DNA from: Flavobacterium quisquiliarum
GTDB taxonomy: Bacteria; Bacteroidota; Bacteroidia; Flavobacteriales; Flavobacteriaceae
Length of the DNA: 59,636 nt
Assembly: GCF_019308285.1 (NCBI RefSeq)
Contig: NZ_WWEM01000016.1
Location: 1-59,636, forward strand
Direction: 5' to 3'
Shown: piece after piece, positions 46,016 to 55,245 of the stretch
How the letters are laid out: each line of letters opens with the position of its first letter
Position numbering within the stretch: position 1 is the stretch's first letter
Translations under genes and position numbers: made by a program
Notes under the pieces: generated by a model
Databases searched by the model: none
Seen by the model: only the letters and a program-made list of their open reading frames with translations
Told to the model about the DNA's origin: nothing

Positions 46016-47221
46016 ATGAACACAATTAAATATAAGATATTAGGACTGTGCATCTGTTTATTTGTTATTTCAAATAATGTTTTAGCACAAAAGAAAAAAG
46101 TAGCAGCTTCTGCAGCAACATCTTACATTATCGAGGGAACTATAACTGGTCTTACAGACGGAACAGCTGTAAAATTAATTCCTGGAGCAACACATTCTTC
46201 AGAATTACCAGTAGCAGAAACAACAATTAAGGATGGCAAATTTACTTTTACAGGAAAATTGAATGAGCCTCGTTTTTTCTTTATCGCATTTGGAAAAAAT
46301 AAAGGTTACTTGAATTTATTAGTTGAAAATGCAAAAATAAAAGTTACGGCAGATGCCGAAGTTTCAAAAAACGAAGATGAAAGAATTACTTTTAAAAATC
46401 AAGTAACTACTGGTTCTAAATCAAATGATTATTATAAAAAAGAAACTGCTTTTAGAGACGAACTTGAAAAAGATTATGCTGCTTACCATACTGCAGAATC
46501 AAATGAACTAAGTAAATTAATCGGTGCAGCTAAACGTGATAAGAATACAAAAGCAGCAGATTCGCTTCAAAATCTTCCAGTTTGGAAAAAATTTGAAGCT
46601 GATGAAAAAGCATTTTTTACTAAAGTAGAAAAAACAACTTTAGCTGTAATTACAAAACATAAAGACTCTTGGTGGGGACCATTTTTTATGATGACGCAAT
46701 ACAGCTATTTCACACCAGAGCAAAAACCAATCTATGAGCAATTTTCTGCGGCAGCAAAGAAAAGTTATTATGGACAAGTTGTAGATAAAGACCTAAATCC
46801 GAAATCTTTAATAGGAACAAGCATTGCTAATTTCAATTTGAAAGATAAAGACGGAAAAGCATATAATGCAAAGGATATTGTCGCTGGAAAAAAATACATT
46901 TTAGTTGATTTTTGGGCTTCCTGGTGCGGACCATGTCGTAAAGAAATTCCAAATTTAAAAACAGCCTATGCAGAATATGGAGCAAAAGGATTTGAAATCT
47001 TAAGTATCTCAATCGACAAAGACGAAAAAGCTTGGCAGAAAGCTTTGGGACAGGAAAATATGCAGTGGCACAATCTTTTAGATGATGATAAAGTAAGTAA
47101 ATCATTCAACGTAAAAGCAATACCAGCAACTTATTTAGTAGACAGTAAAGGTGTAATTATCAGCGACAATTTAAGAGGTGCAGACTTAGAAGCGAAATTA
47201 AAAGAGCTATTAAAATCGTAA
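46016..47221 (+). CDS. TlpA-like thioredoxin with DUF4369 domain (1)
   Basis: This 401-residue protein has a signal peptide ending NNVLAQ (about residue 25), placing it in the periplasm. An N-terminal beta-rich DUF4369-type domain (about 35-140; YIIEGTITGLTDGTAVKLIP) leads by a helical region to a TlpA/AhpC-TSA thioredoxin fold with the redox motif Trp303-Cys304-Gly305-Pro306-Cys307. The cis-proline segment is AIPATYLVD. It is a paralogue of the next gene. Reduction of disulfides or peroxides in the periplasm is expected; electrons could come from the DsbD encoded downstream. Confidence 0.92.
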   Translation: MNTIKYKILGLCICLFVISNNVLAQKKKVAASAATSYIIEGTITGLTDGTAVKLIPGATHSSELPVAETTIKDGKFTFTGKLNEPRFFFIAFGKNKGYLNLLVENAKIKVTADAEVSKNEDERITFKNQVTTGSKSNDYYKKETAFRDELEKDYAAYHTAESNELSKLIGAAKRDKNTKAADSLQNLPVWKKFEADEKAFFTKVEKTTLAVITKHKDSWWGPFFMMTQYSYFTPEQKPIYEQFSAAAKKSYYGQVVDKDLNPKSLIGTSIANFNLKDKDGKAYNAKDIVAGKKYILVDFWASWCGPCRKEIPNLKTAYAEYGAKGFEILSISIDKDEKAWQKALGQENMQWHNLLDDDKVSKSFNVKAIPATYLVDSKGVIISDNLRGADLEAKLKELLKS

Positions 47222-47227
47222 TTCAGT

Positions 47228-47284
47228 TTTCAGTTATGGTTTTCAGTTACAGTCGAAAATTAAAACTGAAAACCTAAACTGAAA
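47228..47284. repeat. inverted repeat between thioredoxin genes
   Basis: The 21-nt arms at 47228-47248 and 47264-47284 (TTTCAGTT..GGTTTTCAGTT and complement) differ at two positions. This belongs to the CTGAA-rich intergenic family also seen at 48470-48538. Confidence 0.75.
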
Positions 47285-47312
47285 TTAAAAAATAACAAAA
47301 AAAAATATCAAC

Positions 47313-48452
47313 ATGAAAAGTACAATCTTAAAATCAGGTTTATCGGCATTAGCATTGCTGACTGTGCTAAATTCTTGTTCAAAGAAAGAAGAAGGATTTA
47401 CTATTAACGGTACTATTGCCGGATTAGATAAAGGAACTGTTTATCTGGAAAATACAGATGAAAAAGGAAACAAAAAAATCGCAGATTCTGCACAAATACA
47501 AAAAGACGGAACTTTTACTCTTACTGGAAAAGTATCAGAACCTTTACTGCATACTATTAAATTAAAAGGAGAAGAATACGGTGCCTATTTTCTTTTATCT
47601 AATGAAGATATTAAAGTAGAAGCTAAAAAAGACTCTATTTACAAAGCAAAAGTAAGTGGAGCAACTCAAAATGATATTTACAGATCGTATTATGATAATG
47701 AGTTCAAAAAAATACAGAACATCGCAGGTCCTGTTTATAAATTATCAGATTCGTTAACGCAGAACGGAAAAGTAAAATTAACGGCAGAACAACAAACTGC
47801 AATGGACAAAAAGTGGAAAGATCTTCAAACTTTTGCTGATGATTTGACTGATAAATTTATTAGAAAAAACAAAGATAAAATTGCAGGAGCTTTGGTAATT
47901 AGCGACAGAATTGTGTCTTATGGAACGCCGGAACAGGTAAAAATGTATTACGGTATTTTAACTCCTGAAGTGCAAAAATCAGTTTACGGAAAACAGTTAA
48001 AAGAAGCAATTGATCTTAATGATAAAACAGCTGTAGGTGTTGCTGCACCAGAGTTTTCTCAGACAGATGTTAACGGAAAATTAGTAAAACTTTCAGATTA
48101 CAAAGGGAAATATGTTTTAGTTGATTTCTGGGCTTCTTGGTGCGGACCTTGCCGTAAAGAAAACCCAAATGTGGTTTTAGCATATAAAACATATCACGAT
48201 AAAGGATTTGATGTTTTAGGCGTTTCTTTAGATGATAAAAAGAACCTTTGGGAAAAAGCCATCGAAAAAGATGGATTAACTTGGACGCATGTTTCAGATT
48301 TAAAAGGATGGCAGAATGAAGCTGCTATTTTATATGGCGTAAAAATGGTGCCAACCAACTACTTAATTGGACCTGACGGTAAAATCGTTGCCAAAAACCT
48401 TAGAGAAGCTGAACTTCAATCTAAACTGAAAGAAATTTTCAGTAAATCATAA
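47313..48452 (+). CDS. TlpA-like thioredoxin lipoprotein with DUF4369 domain (2)
   Basis: This 379-residue protein has a lipobox LNSC (Cys22) followed by SKKEEG, so it is membrane-anchored, unlike its paralogue. The order is the same: a DUF4369-type domain (FTINGTIAGLDKGTVYLENT), a helical part, then the thioredoxin fold with Trp276-Cys277-Gly278-Pro279-Cys280 and the cis-proline segment MVPTNYLIG. The pair likely arose by tandem duplication and then took soluble and anchored forms. Confidence 0.92.
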   Translation: MKSTILKSGLSALALLTVLNSCSKKEEGFTINGTIAGLDKGTVYLENTDEKGNKKIADSAQIQKDGTFTLTGKVSEPLLHTIKLKGEEYGAYFLLSNEDIKVEAKKDSIYKAKVSGATQNDIYRSYYDNEFKKIQNIAGPVYKLSDSLTQNGKVKLTAEQQTAMDKKWKDLQTFADDLTDKFIRKNKDKIAGALVISDRIVSYGTPEQVKMYYGILTPEVQKSVYGKQLKEAIDLNDKTAVGVAAPEFSQTDVNGKLVKLSDYKGKYVLVDFWASWCGPCRKENPNVVLAYKTYHDKGFDVLGVSLDDKKNLWEKAIEKDGLTWTHVSDLKGWQNEAAILYGVKMVPTNYLIGPDGKIVAKNLREAELQSKLKEIFSKS

Positions 48453-48469
48453 ATCAGTTCACAGTCTTA

Positions 48470-48538
48470 AGTATTTAGTGTTCAGTCTCGTTTCGGTCAA
48501 AGTTTTCAATTCTGGAGTTAGACTGAACACTAAATACT
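48470..48538. repeat. inverted repeat before the M16 peptidase gene
   Basis: Perfect 18-nt arms AGTATTTAGTGTTCAGTC (48470-48487) and complement (48521-48538). Outer copies of CAGTTCA and TGAACACT extend the pairing. It ends 40 bp before the ATG. Confidence 0.78.
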
Positions 48539-48578
48539 GAAAAACTGAACACTCTAATAATATCTCAATCACAAAAAA

Positions 48579-51371
48579 ATGAAAAAATACATCTTTCTGG
48601 GCTATTGCTCACTGGCTTTCTGCACCCTAATTTCAGCGCAGAATAAATCGGTTAATTTTAAGAAAATCAAAGAATTAGGTGGAATTGAAGAATATTTATA
48701 CCAGCCAAATGGAATGAGCGTACTTCTTTTACAAGATAATGCTTCACCAGTTGCAACGGTACAGATTGTGTACCGAGTAGGGTCTAAACATGAAGTGTTA
48801 GGAAACACAGGATCAACACACCTTTTAGAACATTTAATGTTTAAAGGAACTCCAACTTTCAATAAAAAAAATGGAAATACAATTACTGATGTCCTTCAGA
48901 ATACAGGAGCTCAGTTAAATGCTACAACTTGGTACGATCGTACTAATTATTTTGAAACACTGCCAAGTGATAAAATCGAACTAGCACTGCAGATTGAAGC
49001 CGACAGAATGCGTAATTCTTTATTAACCAAAGAAGATAAAGAAGCTGAAATGACGGTAGTGCGCAACGAATTTGAACGAGGCGAGAACAATCCGAACAGT
49101 TTATTGGATAAGGAAATCTGGGCTTCGGCTTATATTGCACATCCGTATCATCATTCTACAATTGGTTGGAAATCGGATATTGAAAAAGCACCGATTGAAG
49201 TTTTAAAAAATTTCTATAATACCTATTACTGGCCAGACAATGCTACGTTAACCATTATTGGGGATTTCAGAAAAGAAAATGTTTTTGAATTAATCGAAAA
49301 ATATTTCGGAAAAATTACAAAAGCACCGCATGTAATGCCTCAGCCTTACACAGAAGAACCACAGCAGTACGGTCCGCGCAAGATTGTAGTTAGAAAACCA
49401 GGAGAACTGGGTGTCGTAAATAAAGCTTACAAAATTCCCGGTGCTTTACATGAAGATCTTCCAGCTCTGGGAATTTTGGCACAGATTATTGGTAATGGTC
49501 CATCAGCTATTTTAAACAAAACTTTTGTAGATACCCGTTTAGGAATTTATTCTTATGCAAGCGCAACAGAGTTTAAAGAGGTGGGACTATTTACAATTGG
49601 AGTAGGATTTCCAGCAGCTTCAAAACATGAAGACATTGATGCTAAAATCAGCGAGGTTGTGGCAAAAATCCAGAAAGAGGGCGTAACTCAGGATGAGGTA
49701 AATCGTGTAGTGGCAAAAATTAGCGCACAAACTGTTTTAGCTCGCGACGGTTCGGGAGTTATTGCTTCAGCTCTAAATGAAGCTATTGCGGCAGGAGACT
49801 GGACAGATTATGTTACAGGAGTTGACAGATTGAAAAAAGTTACTCCGGCAGATGTCCTTCGTGTAGCTAATAAATATCTGGTTGAAGACCAAAGTACAAC
49901 AGGTTATTTTATTCCAAAACAAACTGGTTCACAGAAAAAAGAAGCAACACAGGCTGGTAATTTTATGCCAGAGAACGGTCCGTTTTATTACAGACATTCA
50001 GAAGAAGGACATATTCATGAAGAAAGTGAAGTAAAAGCTGTTTTAGCAGAACAAAAAAATAATGCTGCAATTACTTTTAATGATAAAGTAATTGAGAAAT
50101 CTGCGTCAGCTTATAAAAGAGAAAAAGTTGCAGGAATAGATGTAGTTTCAGTAAAAACTTCTGCTAAGGATTTTGTTACTGTTGCAGCGAGTATTTCATT
50201 AGGAAATTATGCGAGTGAAACTAAAAATAATATTATTCCAGCTTTAACGGCTTCGATGCTGTCAAAAGGAACAACGCTGAACGACAAATTTAAGTTCTCA
50301 GAAAAACTTCAAAAATTAGGAGTTACTTTAAACGTAAACGCTTCTACATTTAAAATCAATATCGGATTTAAATGCCTGAAAAAAGATTTGGATCAAGTTG
50401 TAGCATTATTGGCTGAAGAGTTGAGAAATCCGTTGTTTGATGCTAAAGAATTCGAAAATTTAAAACAGCAGTTTATTGGGAATACACAGCAGAATTTAAA
50501 TGATCCAGGAGAAAGGGGCGGTATAGCCTTATCTCAAGCAATTTATCCTAAGACAAATCCGAATTATAGTTTAAATGTTGAAGATAATATTGCTAATATT
50601 AAAAATGCAACGCTTGATGAAGTAAAAGCTTTCCACAAAAAATATTTTGGACCAGTTTCAATGCGTCTGGTAATTGTGGGAGATACAGACGGAGCCAATT
50701 TAAATGCATCACTAAAAAAATCATTCAAAAACTGGAATGGGGGAGTTTCAGAAAAATTGAAATTTGAAGAAGCTTCAAAAACAGCTTCAAAAACAGAAGT
50801 AGTTAGTATACCTGAAAAACCAAGTGCGGAATTATTCATCGGGCAGTTTACAGGTTTAAAAAGGGCAGATGCCGATTACATTCCGTTCTTCATTGGAAAC
50901 TATACTCTTGGTGCTGGTTTTGCAGGACGCTTAATGCAGACAGTTCGTGATAATGATGGATTAACATATAACATTTCATCTGGAATTGGAGGAAATATTG
51001 AAACGGGTGGTTACTGGTTTGTAAATGCATCTTTTAATCCAAATTTATTCCAAAAAGGGCTTGATGCGACAATGGTTCAGGTAGATAAATGGCTAAAAGA
51101 TGGAATCACGGCAGAAGAGTTGGAAAATAAGAAAACCAATTTAATTGGAAGTTTTAAAGTTGGAATGTCCACTACAAGCGGAATGGCAAGAACAATTTTA
51201 AGTTTTATGGAAAGAGGATTGGAGCCAAACTACATTGATCAGTATCCAAAAGACATTGAAAAAGCGACTTTACAGCAGGTAAATGACGCTATCAAAAAGT
51301 ATGTTAAGCTTGATAAAATGATCATTATTAAATCAGGTTCTCTTGACCAAAGCGGAAATCCGTTGAAATAG
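48579..51371 (+). CDS. M16 (insulinase/pitrilysin) family zinc metallopeptidase, two-domain
   Basis: This 930-residue protein has a signal peptide ending TLISAQ (about residue 21) and is predicted periplasmic. The N-terminal half is active: the inverted zinc motif His81-Leu-Leu-Glu84-His85 and the distal glutamate in NEFERGENNP. The C-terminal half lacks HxxEH but has the substrate-grasping Arg/Tyr motif in RLMQTVRDNDGLTYNI. This is the PqqL-like single-chain layout. M16 enzymes degrade unfolded peptides small enough to fit the chamber, which suits a peptide imported through the SusC/SusD pair. Confidence 0.94.
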   Translation: MKKYIFLGYCSLAFCTLISAQNKSVNFKKIKELGGIEEYLYQPNGMSVLLLQDNASPVATVQIVYRVGSKHEVLGNTGSTHLLEHLMFKGTPTFNKKNGNTITDVLQNTGAQLNATTWYDRTNYFETLPSDKIELALQIEADRMRNSLLTKEDKEAEMTVVRNEFERGENNPNSLLDKEIWASAYIAHPYHHSTIGWKSDIEKAPIEVLKNFYNTYYWPDNATLTIIGDFRKENVFELIEKYFGKITKAPHVMPQPYTEEPQQYGPRKIVVRKPGELGVVNKAYKIPGALHEDLPALGILAQIIGNGPSAILNKTFVDTRLGIYSYASATEFKEVGLFTIGVGFPAASKHEDIDAKISEVVAKIQKEGVTQDEVNRVVAKISAQTVLARDGSGVIASALNEAIAAGDWTDYVTGVDRLKKVTPADVLRVANKYLVEDQSTTGYFIPKQTGSQKKEATQAGNFMPENGPFYYRHSEEGHIHEESEVKAVLAEQKNNAAITFNDKVIEKSASAYKREKVAGIDVVSVKTSAKDFVTVAASISLGNYASETKNNIIPALTASMLSKGTTLNDKFKFSEKLQKLGVTLNVNASTFKINIGFKCLKKDLDQVVALLAEELRNPLFDAKEFENLKQQFIGNTQQNLNDPGERGGIALSQAIYPKTNPNYSLNVEDNIANIKNATLDEVKAFHKKYFGPVSMRLVIVGDTDGANLNASLKKSFKNWNGGVSEKLKFEEASKTASKTEVVSIPEKPSAELFIGQFTGLKRADADYIPFFIGNYTLGAGFAGRLMQTVRDNDGLTYNISSGIGGNIETGGYWFVNASFNPNLFQKGLDATMVQVDKWLKDGITAEELENKKTNLIGSFKVGMSTTSGMARTILSFMERGLEPNYIDQYPKDIEKATLQQVNDAIKKYVKLDKMIIIKSGSLDQSGNPLK

Positions 51372-51386
51372 TGGTCAGTGTTCAGG

Positions 51387-51482
51387 TTTTTAGTGGTCAG
51401 TTTGTTCACCGTTAAAAGCTTTGTCAAAGTTTTAAACTTTGACAAAGTTGAAATCTTCGTATTCAAACTGATCACTAAAAAA
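51387..51482. repeat. nested inverted repeat with palindrome copy 3
   Basis: Outer arms at 51387-51404 and 51464-51482 (TTTTTAGTGGTCAGTTTG and near complement, one mismatch) enclose the palindrome at 51419-51449, the third copy of the CTTTGTCAAAG/CTTTGACAAAG hairpin. The combination probably stops part of the transcription after the peptidase gene. Confidence 0.75.
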
Positions 51483-51569
51483 CTGACTACTGAATACTAA
51501 AAAAAAGTCTTCCAAATACTTCATTTTAAAATCTGAATTAGTAAGCCAAATTTTATAGGAAAGACTTTC

Positions 51570-51599
51570 AAGAGCTGTCGGCAAGCAGCTCTTTTTTTT
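51570..51599 (+). terminator. terminator-like hairpin in the dsbD leader
   Basis: AAGAGCTG (51570-51577) pairs with CAGCTCTT (51586-51593), followed by T residues. It ends only about 22 bp before the dsbD ATG. AGTCTTCC (51506-51513) and GGAAAGACT (51558-51566) upstream could form an alternative stem, as in an attenuator. Confidence 0.55.
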
Positions 51600-51620
51600 A
51601 AATCAAATTCAAAAAAAACA

Positions 51621-53627
51621 ATGAAAAATAGCATTATTATAGTACTGCTACTTCTTTCGGGGAGTATGTTTGCCCAAATGTACAATCCCGTAAAGTGGTC
51701 AACATCAGTAGAAAAAGTATCAGATAAAGAATATGTTTTAAAAGCCAAAGCCGTGATACAATCTGGCTGGCATTTATACGGACAATATATTGAAGAAGGC
51801 GGACCTTCAAGAACTGCTTTTACCTTTAAAAATACGAATAAAAAGTTCGAGCTTATCGGAAAAACAACTGAAGAAAAAGGACATGAGGTTGTTGATAAAA
51901 TCTTCGATATTAAAATTAAATATTTTGAAGATAAGGCACTTTTTACGCAGAAGATAAAACTGACTTCAGAAGGTGTTTCGAACATTGACGGAGAAGTAGA
52001 ATTCATGGTCTGTGATGACAGCAACTGCTTACCGCCGACAACAGAAGAATTAGCCTTTAAAATTCCCGCAGAAAAGAAAACAGCTGTTGAAGAAACTTCA
52101 GTAGTAGAGAAGGATTCAGTAATTACCGAAGAAGTAACTTTGGTAAAAGCGGTTGATAAAACTGAAAAAATGGTAACGGCCGAAACTCCAAAGAAAAATG
52201 AAAAAAGAGGTTTGCTAAGCATTTTTATTATTGCTTTTTTATCAGGTTTTGCAGCTTTACTGACACCTTGTGTTTTCCCAATGATTCCAATGACGGTAAG
52301 TTATTTTACAAAACAGAGTAAAACCAAAGCAGCAGGAATTAGAAATGCGATGATTTATGGCTTTTCAATTGTAATTATTTATGTTTTATTGGGGTCAATT
52401 GTAACAGCAGTTTTTGGTGCCGATTCATTAAATGCACTTTCAACAAATGTCTGGTTCAATCTGATTTTCTTTATTTTATTAGTTGTTTTTGCTTGTTCCT
52501 TTTTAGGTGCTTTCGAAATCATGCTTCCAAATGCATTAGCTAACAAAGTCGATTCACAAGCTGATAGAGGGGGACTGATTGGAATTTTCTTTATGGCTTT
52601 GGCTTTAGCCATCGTATCATTTTCATGTACAGGACCAATTGTAGGAACTTTGCTGGTTGAAGCGGCTTCAAAAGGCGGAATCGCTCCAATTGTGGGAATG
52701 TTAGGATTTTCAATTGCTATTGCATTACCGTTCTCCTTATTTGCCGCTTTTCCAGGCTGGCTAAATGCACTACCAAAATCTGGTGGATGGTTGAATACCG
52801 TTAAAGTTGTTTTAGGGTTTTTGGAATTGGCTTTAGCGTTTAAATTTTTATCAAATGCCGATTTAGTGCTGCAATTGCATTGGTTAGAAAGAGAAACTTT
52901 CTTAGCGATCTGGATCGCGGTTTTTGGTATGTTGGCTTTTTACTTATTCGGAAAAATTACACTGCCACATGATTCGCCTTTAAATCATATTTCTGTCGGG
53001 AGATTAGGTTTTGGATTGCTTGTTTTAAGTTTTACCATTTATTTAATTCCGGGGCTTTGGGGAGCGCCTTTAAAATTAATCAGCGGATTTCCTCCTCCAA
53101 TGCAGTACAGCGAATCTCCAAATGGATTGGGTGTTTCTGGTAATTCAGAATTAAAAATCACAGGTTCATTGCCAGAAGGAGCAGAGCACGGCCCGCAGAA
53201 CATTATCACTTTTCATGATTATGAGAAAGGGATGGAATATGCAAAAAAAGAGGGAAAACCTGTTTTATTGGATTTCACAGGATATGCCTGCGTAAACTGC
53301 CGAAAAATGGAAGAATTGGTTTGGTCTGATCCTAAAGTTTTAGGCGTTTTAAACAACGATGTGGTGCTGATCTCGCTTTATGTGGATGACAAAAAAGAAC
53401 TTCCAGAAAACGAACAATTTGTTTCTGAAACTACAGGAAAAAAGATTAAAACCATTGGCAATAAATGGAGCGATTTACAGATTAAAACCTATAAAGCAAA
53501 TGCGCAGCCATTTTATGTAATTGTAGATCATAACAGTAATTCTTTAACGGAGACTTCTGCATACAATCCTGATATAGAAGAATATTACAATTGGCTGCAA
53601 AGCGGGATTAAAAACTTTAAAAAATAA
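51621..53627 (+). CDS. dsbD: thiol:disulfide interchange protein DsbD
   Basis: This 668-residue inner-membrane protein moves electrons from cytoplasmic thioredoxin to periplasmic thiol proteins. After a signal peptide (SGSMFAQ, about residue 19), the N-terminal DsbD-alpha-like domain contains the pair Cys-Asp-Asp-Ser-Asn-Cys in MVCDDSNCLPPT. The central domain has about eight membrane segments with Cys217 in LLTPCVFPMIP and Cys336 in SFSCTGPIV. The C-terminal thioredoxin-like domain has Cys557-Val-Asn-Cys560. All three cysteine pairs are present. Next to two TlpA-like genes, it is the likely electron source for them. Confidence 0.95.
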   Translation: MKNSIIIVLLLLSGSMFAQMYNPVKWSTSVEKVSDKEYVLKAKAVIQSGWHLYGQYIEEGGPSRTAFTFKNTNKKFELIGKTTEEKGHEVVDKIFDIKIKYFEDKALFTQKIKLTSEGVSNIDGEVEFMVCDDSNCLPPTTEELAFKIPAEKKTAVEETSVVEKDSVITEEVTLVKAVDKTEKMVTAETPKKNEKRGLLSIFIIAFLSGFAALLTPCVFPMIPMTVSYFTKQSKTKAAGIRNAMIYGFSIVIIYVLLGSIVTAVFGADSLNALSTNVWFNLIFFILLVVFACSFLGAFEIMLPNALANKVDSQADRGGLIGIFFMALALAIVSFSCTGPIVGTLLVEAASKGGIAPIVGMLGFSIAIALPFSLFAAFPGWLNALPKSGGWLNTVKVVLGFLELALAFKFLSNADLVLQLHWLERETFLAIWIAVFGMLAFYLFGKITLPHDSPLNHISVGRLGFGLLVLSFTIYLIPGLWGAPLKLISGFPPPMQYSESPNGLGVSGNSELKITGSLPEGAEHGPQNIITFHDYEKGMEYAKKEGKPVLLDFTGYACVNCRKMEELVWSDPKVLGVLNNDVVLISLYVDDKKELPENEQFVSETTGKKIKTIGNKWSDLQIKTYKANAQPFYVIVDHNSNSLTETSAYNPDIEEYYNWLQSGIKNFKK

Positions 53628-53640
53628 ACCATTTTAAGAA

Positions 53641-55149
53641 ATGATAAACGAAATGGATACTATTTTGAAAACAAAACCAAGCGAATTGGAAAATTATTTC
53701 TCTGAGTTTAGAGAAAACACAATAGGAGTAAATCACAGGTTCGAATCGATTTACGGACATCAAAATTTACTATACGCCGATTGGATTGCCAGCGGCAGAT
53801 TGTATTTTCCAATTGAAGATATTATGCTGCGAAAAATTGGTCCCATGATTGCCAATACCCATTCTTTTTCCAGCCAGACAGGGAAAGCATCAACATATGC
53901 GTATCAATATGCGAGACAGTTAATTAAAAAACATGTTAATGCATCAGAGTCAGATTGTTTAGTCGCAACCGGAACCGGAATGACAGCAGCTTTAAACAAG
54001 CTGCAGCGTATTATGGGACTGCTTTCTGAAGACAATATCTACAGCGTAAAACTCAATTATGATGAGGAAAGACCAGTAGTTTTTATCACACACATGGAAC
54101 ATCATTCCAATCAGGTGCCTTGGTACGAAACCATTGCCGACGTTGTCGTGTTGCCTTGCGGCCAAAACAATTTGGTTGATCCAAAAATACTATCAGAAGA
54201 ACTTAAAAAATATAAAAATAGAAGACTTAAAATTGGTTCGTTTACCGCTTGTTCAAACGTAACGGGAATTATTACACCATATCATGAACTGGCTAAAATA
54301 ATGCATCAAAATGGTGGATACTGTTTTGTTGATTTTGCGGCTTCAGCACCTTATGTAAAAATTGATATGCATCCAAAAGATCCAGAACAGCAATTAGATG
54401 CCATTTTCTTTTCGCCTCATAAATTTTTGGGAGGGCCTGGAACCTGCGGTATTTTGGTTTTCGATGAAAAACTATATCAATCTAATTTTCCAGATAATCC
54501 AGGCGGAGGAAATGTAAAATGTACCAATCCGTGGGGAGAATATCATTACAGTGATGCTATTGAAGTCAAAGAAGATGGTGGAACTCCAGGATTTCTGCAG
54601 GTCATGAGAACGGCTTTATGTCTCGAATTAAAAGACAAAATGGGGGTCGAAAAAATGAAAAATAGAGAAACAGAACTCCTGCACCTTTGTTTTTCTGAAT
54701 TACAGAAAATAAAAGGTTTAATCATTTTAGGAGATTTAGAAACCGAAAGAATTGGCTGTGTTTCGTTTACGATTGAAAATATTCATTACAATTTGATGGT
54801 AAGGCTTTTAAATGACCGTTTTGGAATTCAAGTTCGCGGTGGTTGGTCTTGTGCCAGTACTTATGCTCATTATCTTTTAAATATTGATGAAGAAAAATCA
54901 GCGGCAATTACAAACGGAATCCTTCAGAAAAACTTAACCGAAAAACCAGGTTGGGTTAGGGTTTCACTTCATCCAACAATGAAAAATGAAGAGTTTTTAT
55001 TTATTTGTAATTCAGTTAAAGAAGTTGTTATAAATATTGAAGAATGGCAGAAAGATTATCAATACAATCCTGTAACCAATGAGTTTGATCATCTTCTGAT
55101 AAAAGAAACTATTGAGGAAGATGTGAAGGAGTGGTTTTCGTTAGATTAA
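53641..55149 (+). CDS. class V aminotransferase-fold PLP enzyme (cysteine desulfurase-like)
   Basis: This 502-residue cytoplasmic protein has the class V fold: LVATGTGMTAALNKLQ near 105, MEHHSNQVPW, FVDFAASAPYV, and the PLP lysine Lys261 in FFSPHKFLGGP. The C-terminal segment has VRGGWSCASTYAHY with a cysteine near the position used by group II desulfurases. It starts 13 bp after dsbD and is probably cotranscribed. Acting on cysteine or a related amino acid would fit a locus built around thiol chemistry, but the substrate is not shown. It is longer than typical NifS/SufS proteins (about 400). Confidence 0.88.
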   Translation: MINEMDTILKTKPSELENYFSEFRENTIGVNHRFESIYGHQNLLYADWIASGRLYFPIEDIMLRKIGPMIANTHSFSSQTGKASTYAYQYARQLIKKHVNASESDCLVATGTGMTAALNKLQRIMGLLSEDNIYSVKLNYDEERPVVFITHMEHHSNQVPWYETIADVVVLPCGQNNLVDPKILSEELKKYKNRRLKIGSFTACSNVTGIITPYHELAKIMHQNGGYCFVDFAASAPYVKIDMHPKDPEQQLDAIFFSPHKFLGGPGTCGILVFDEKLYQSNFPDNPGGGNVKCTNPWGEYHYSDAIEVKEDGGTPGFLQVMRTALCLELKDKMGVEKMKNRETELLHLCFSELQKIKGLIILGDLETERIGCVSFTIENIHYNLMVRLLNDRFGIQVRGGWSCASTYAHYLLNIDEEKSAAITNGILQKNLTEKPGWVRVSLHPTMKNEEFLFICNSVKEVVINIEEWQKDYQYNPVTNEFDHLLIKETIEEDVKEWFSLD

Positions 55150-55163
55150 AAACAAAAAAAATA

Positions 55164-55201
55164 AACCTCCAAAAGTCAGTTGATTTTGGAGGTTCTTTTT
55201 T
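55164..55201. terminator. bidirectional terminator
   Basis: AACCTCCAAAA (55164-55174) pairs exactly with TTTTGGAGGTT (55184-55194), flanked by A on the left and T on the right. It serves the PLP enzyme gene and the convergent MarR-GNAT gene. Confidence 0.88.
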
Positions 55202-55245
55202 TATTACAGTTTTAAATCATAACGTTCCTCATTAAACGTTTTTCC

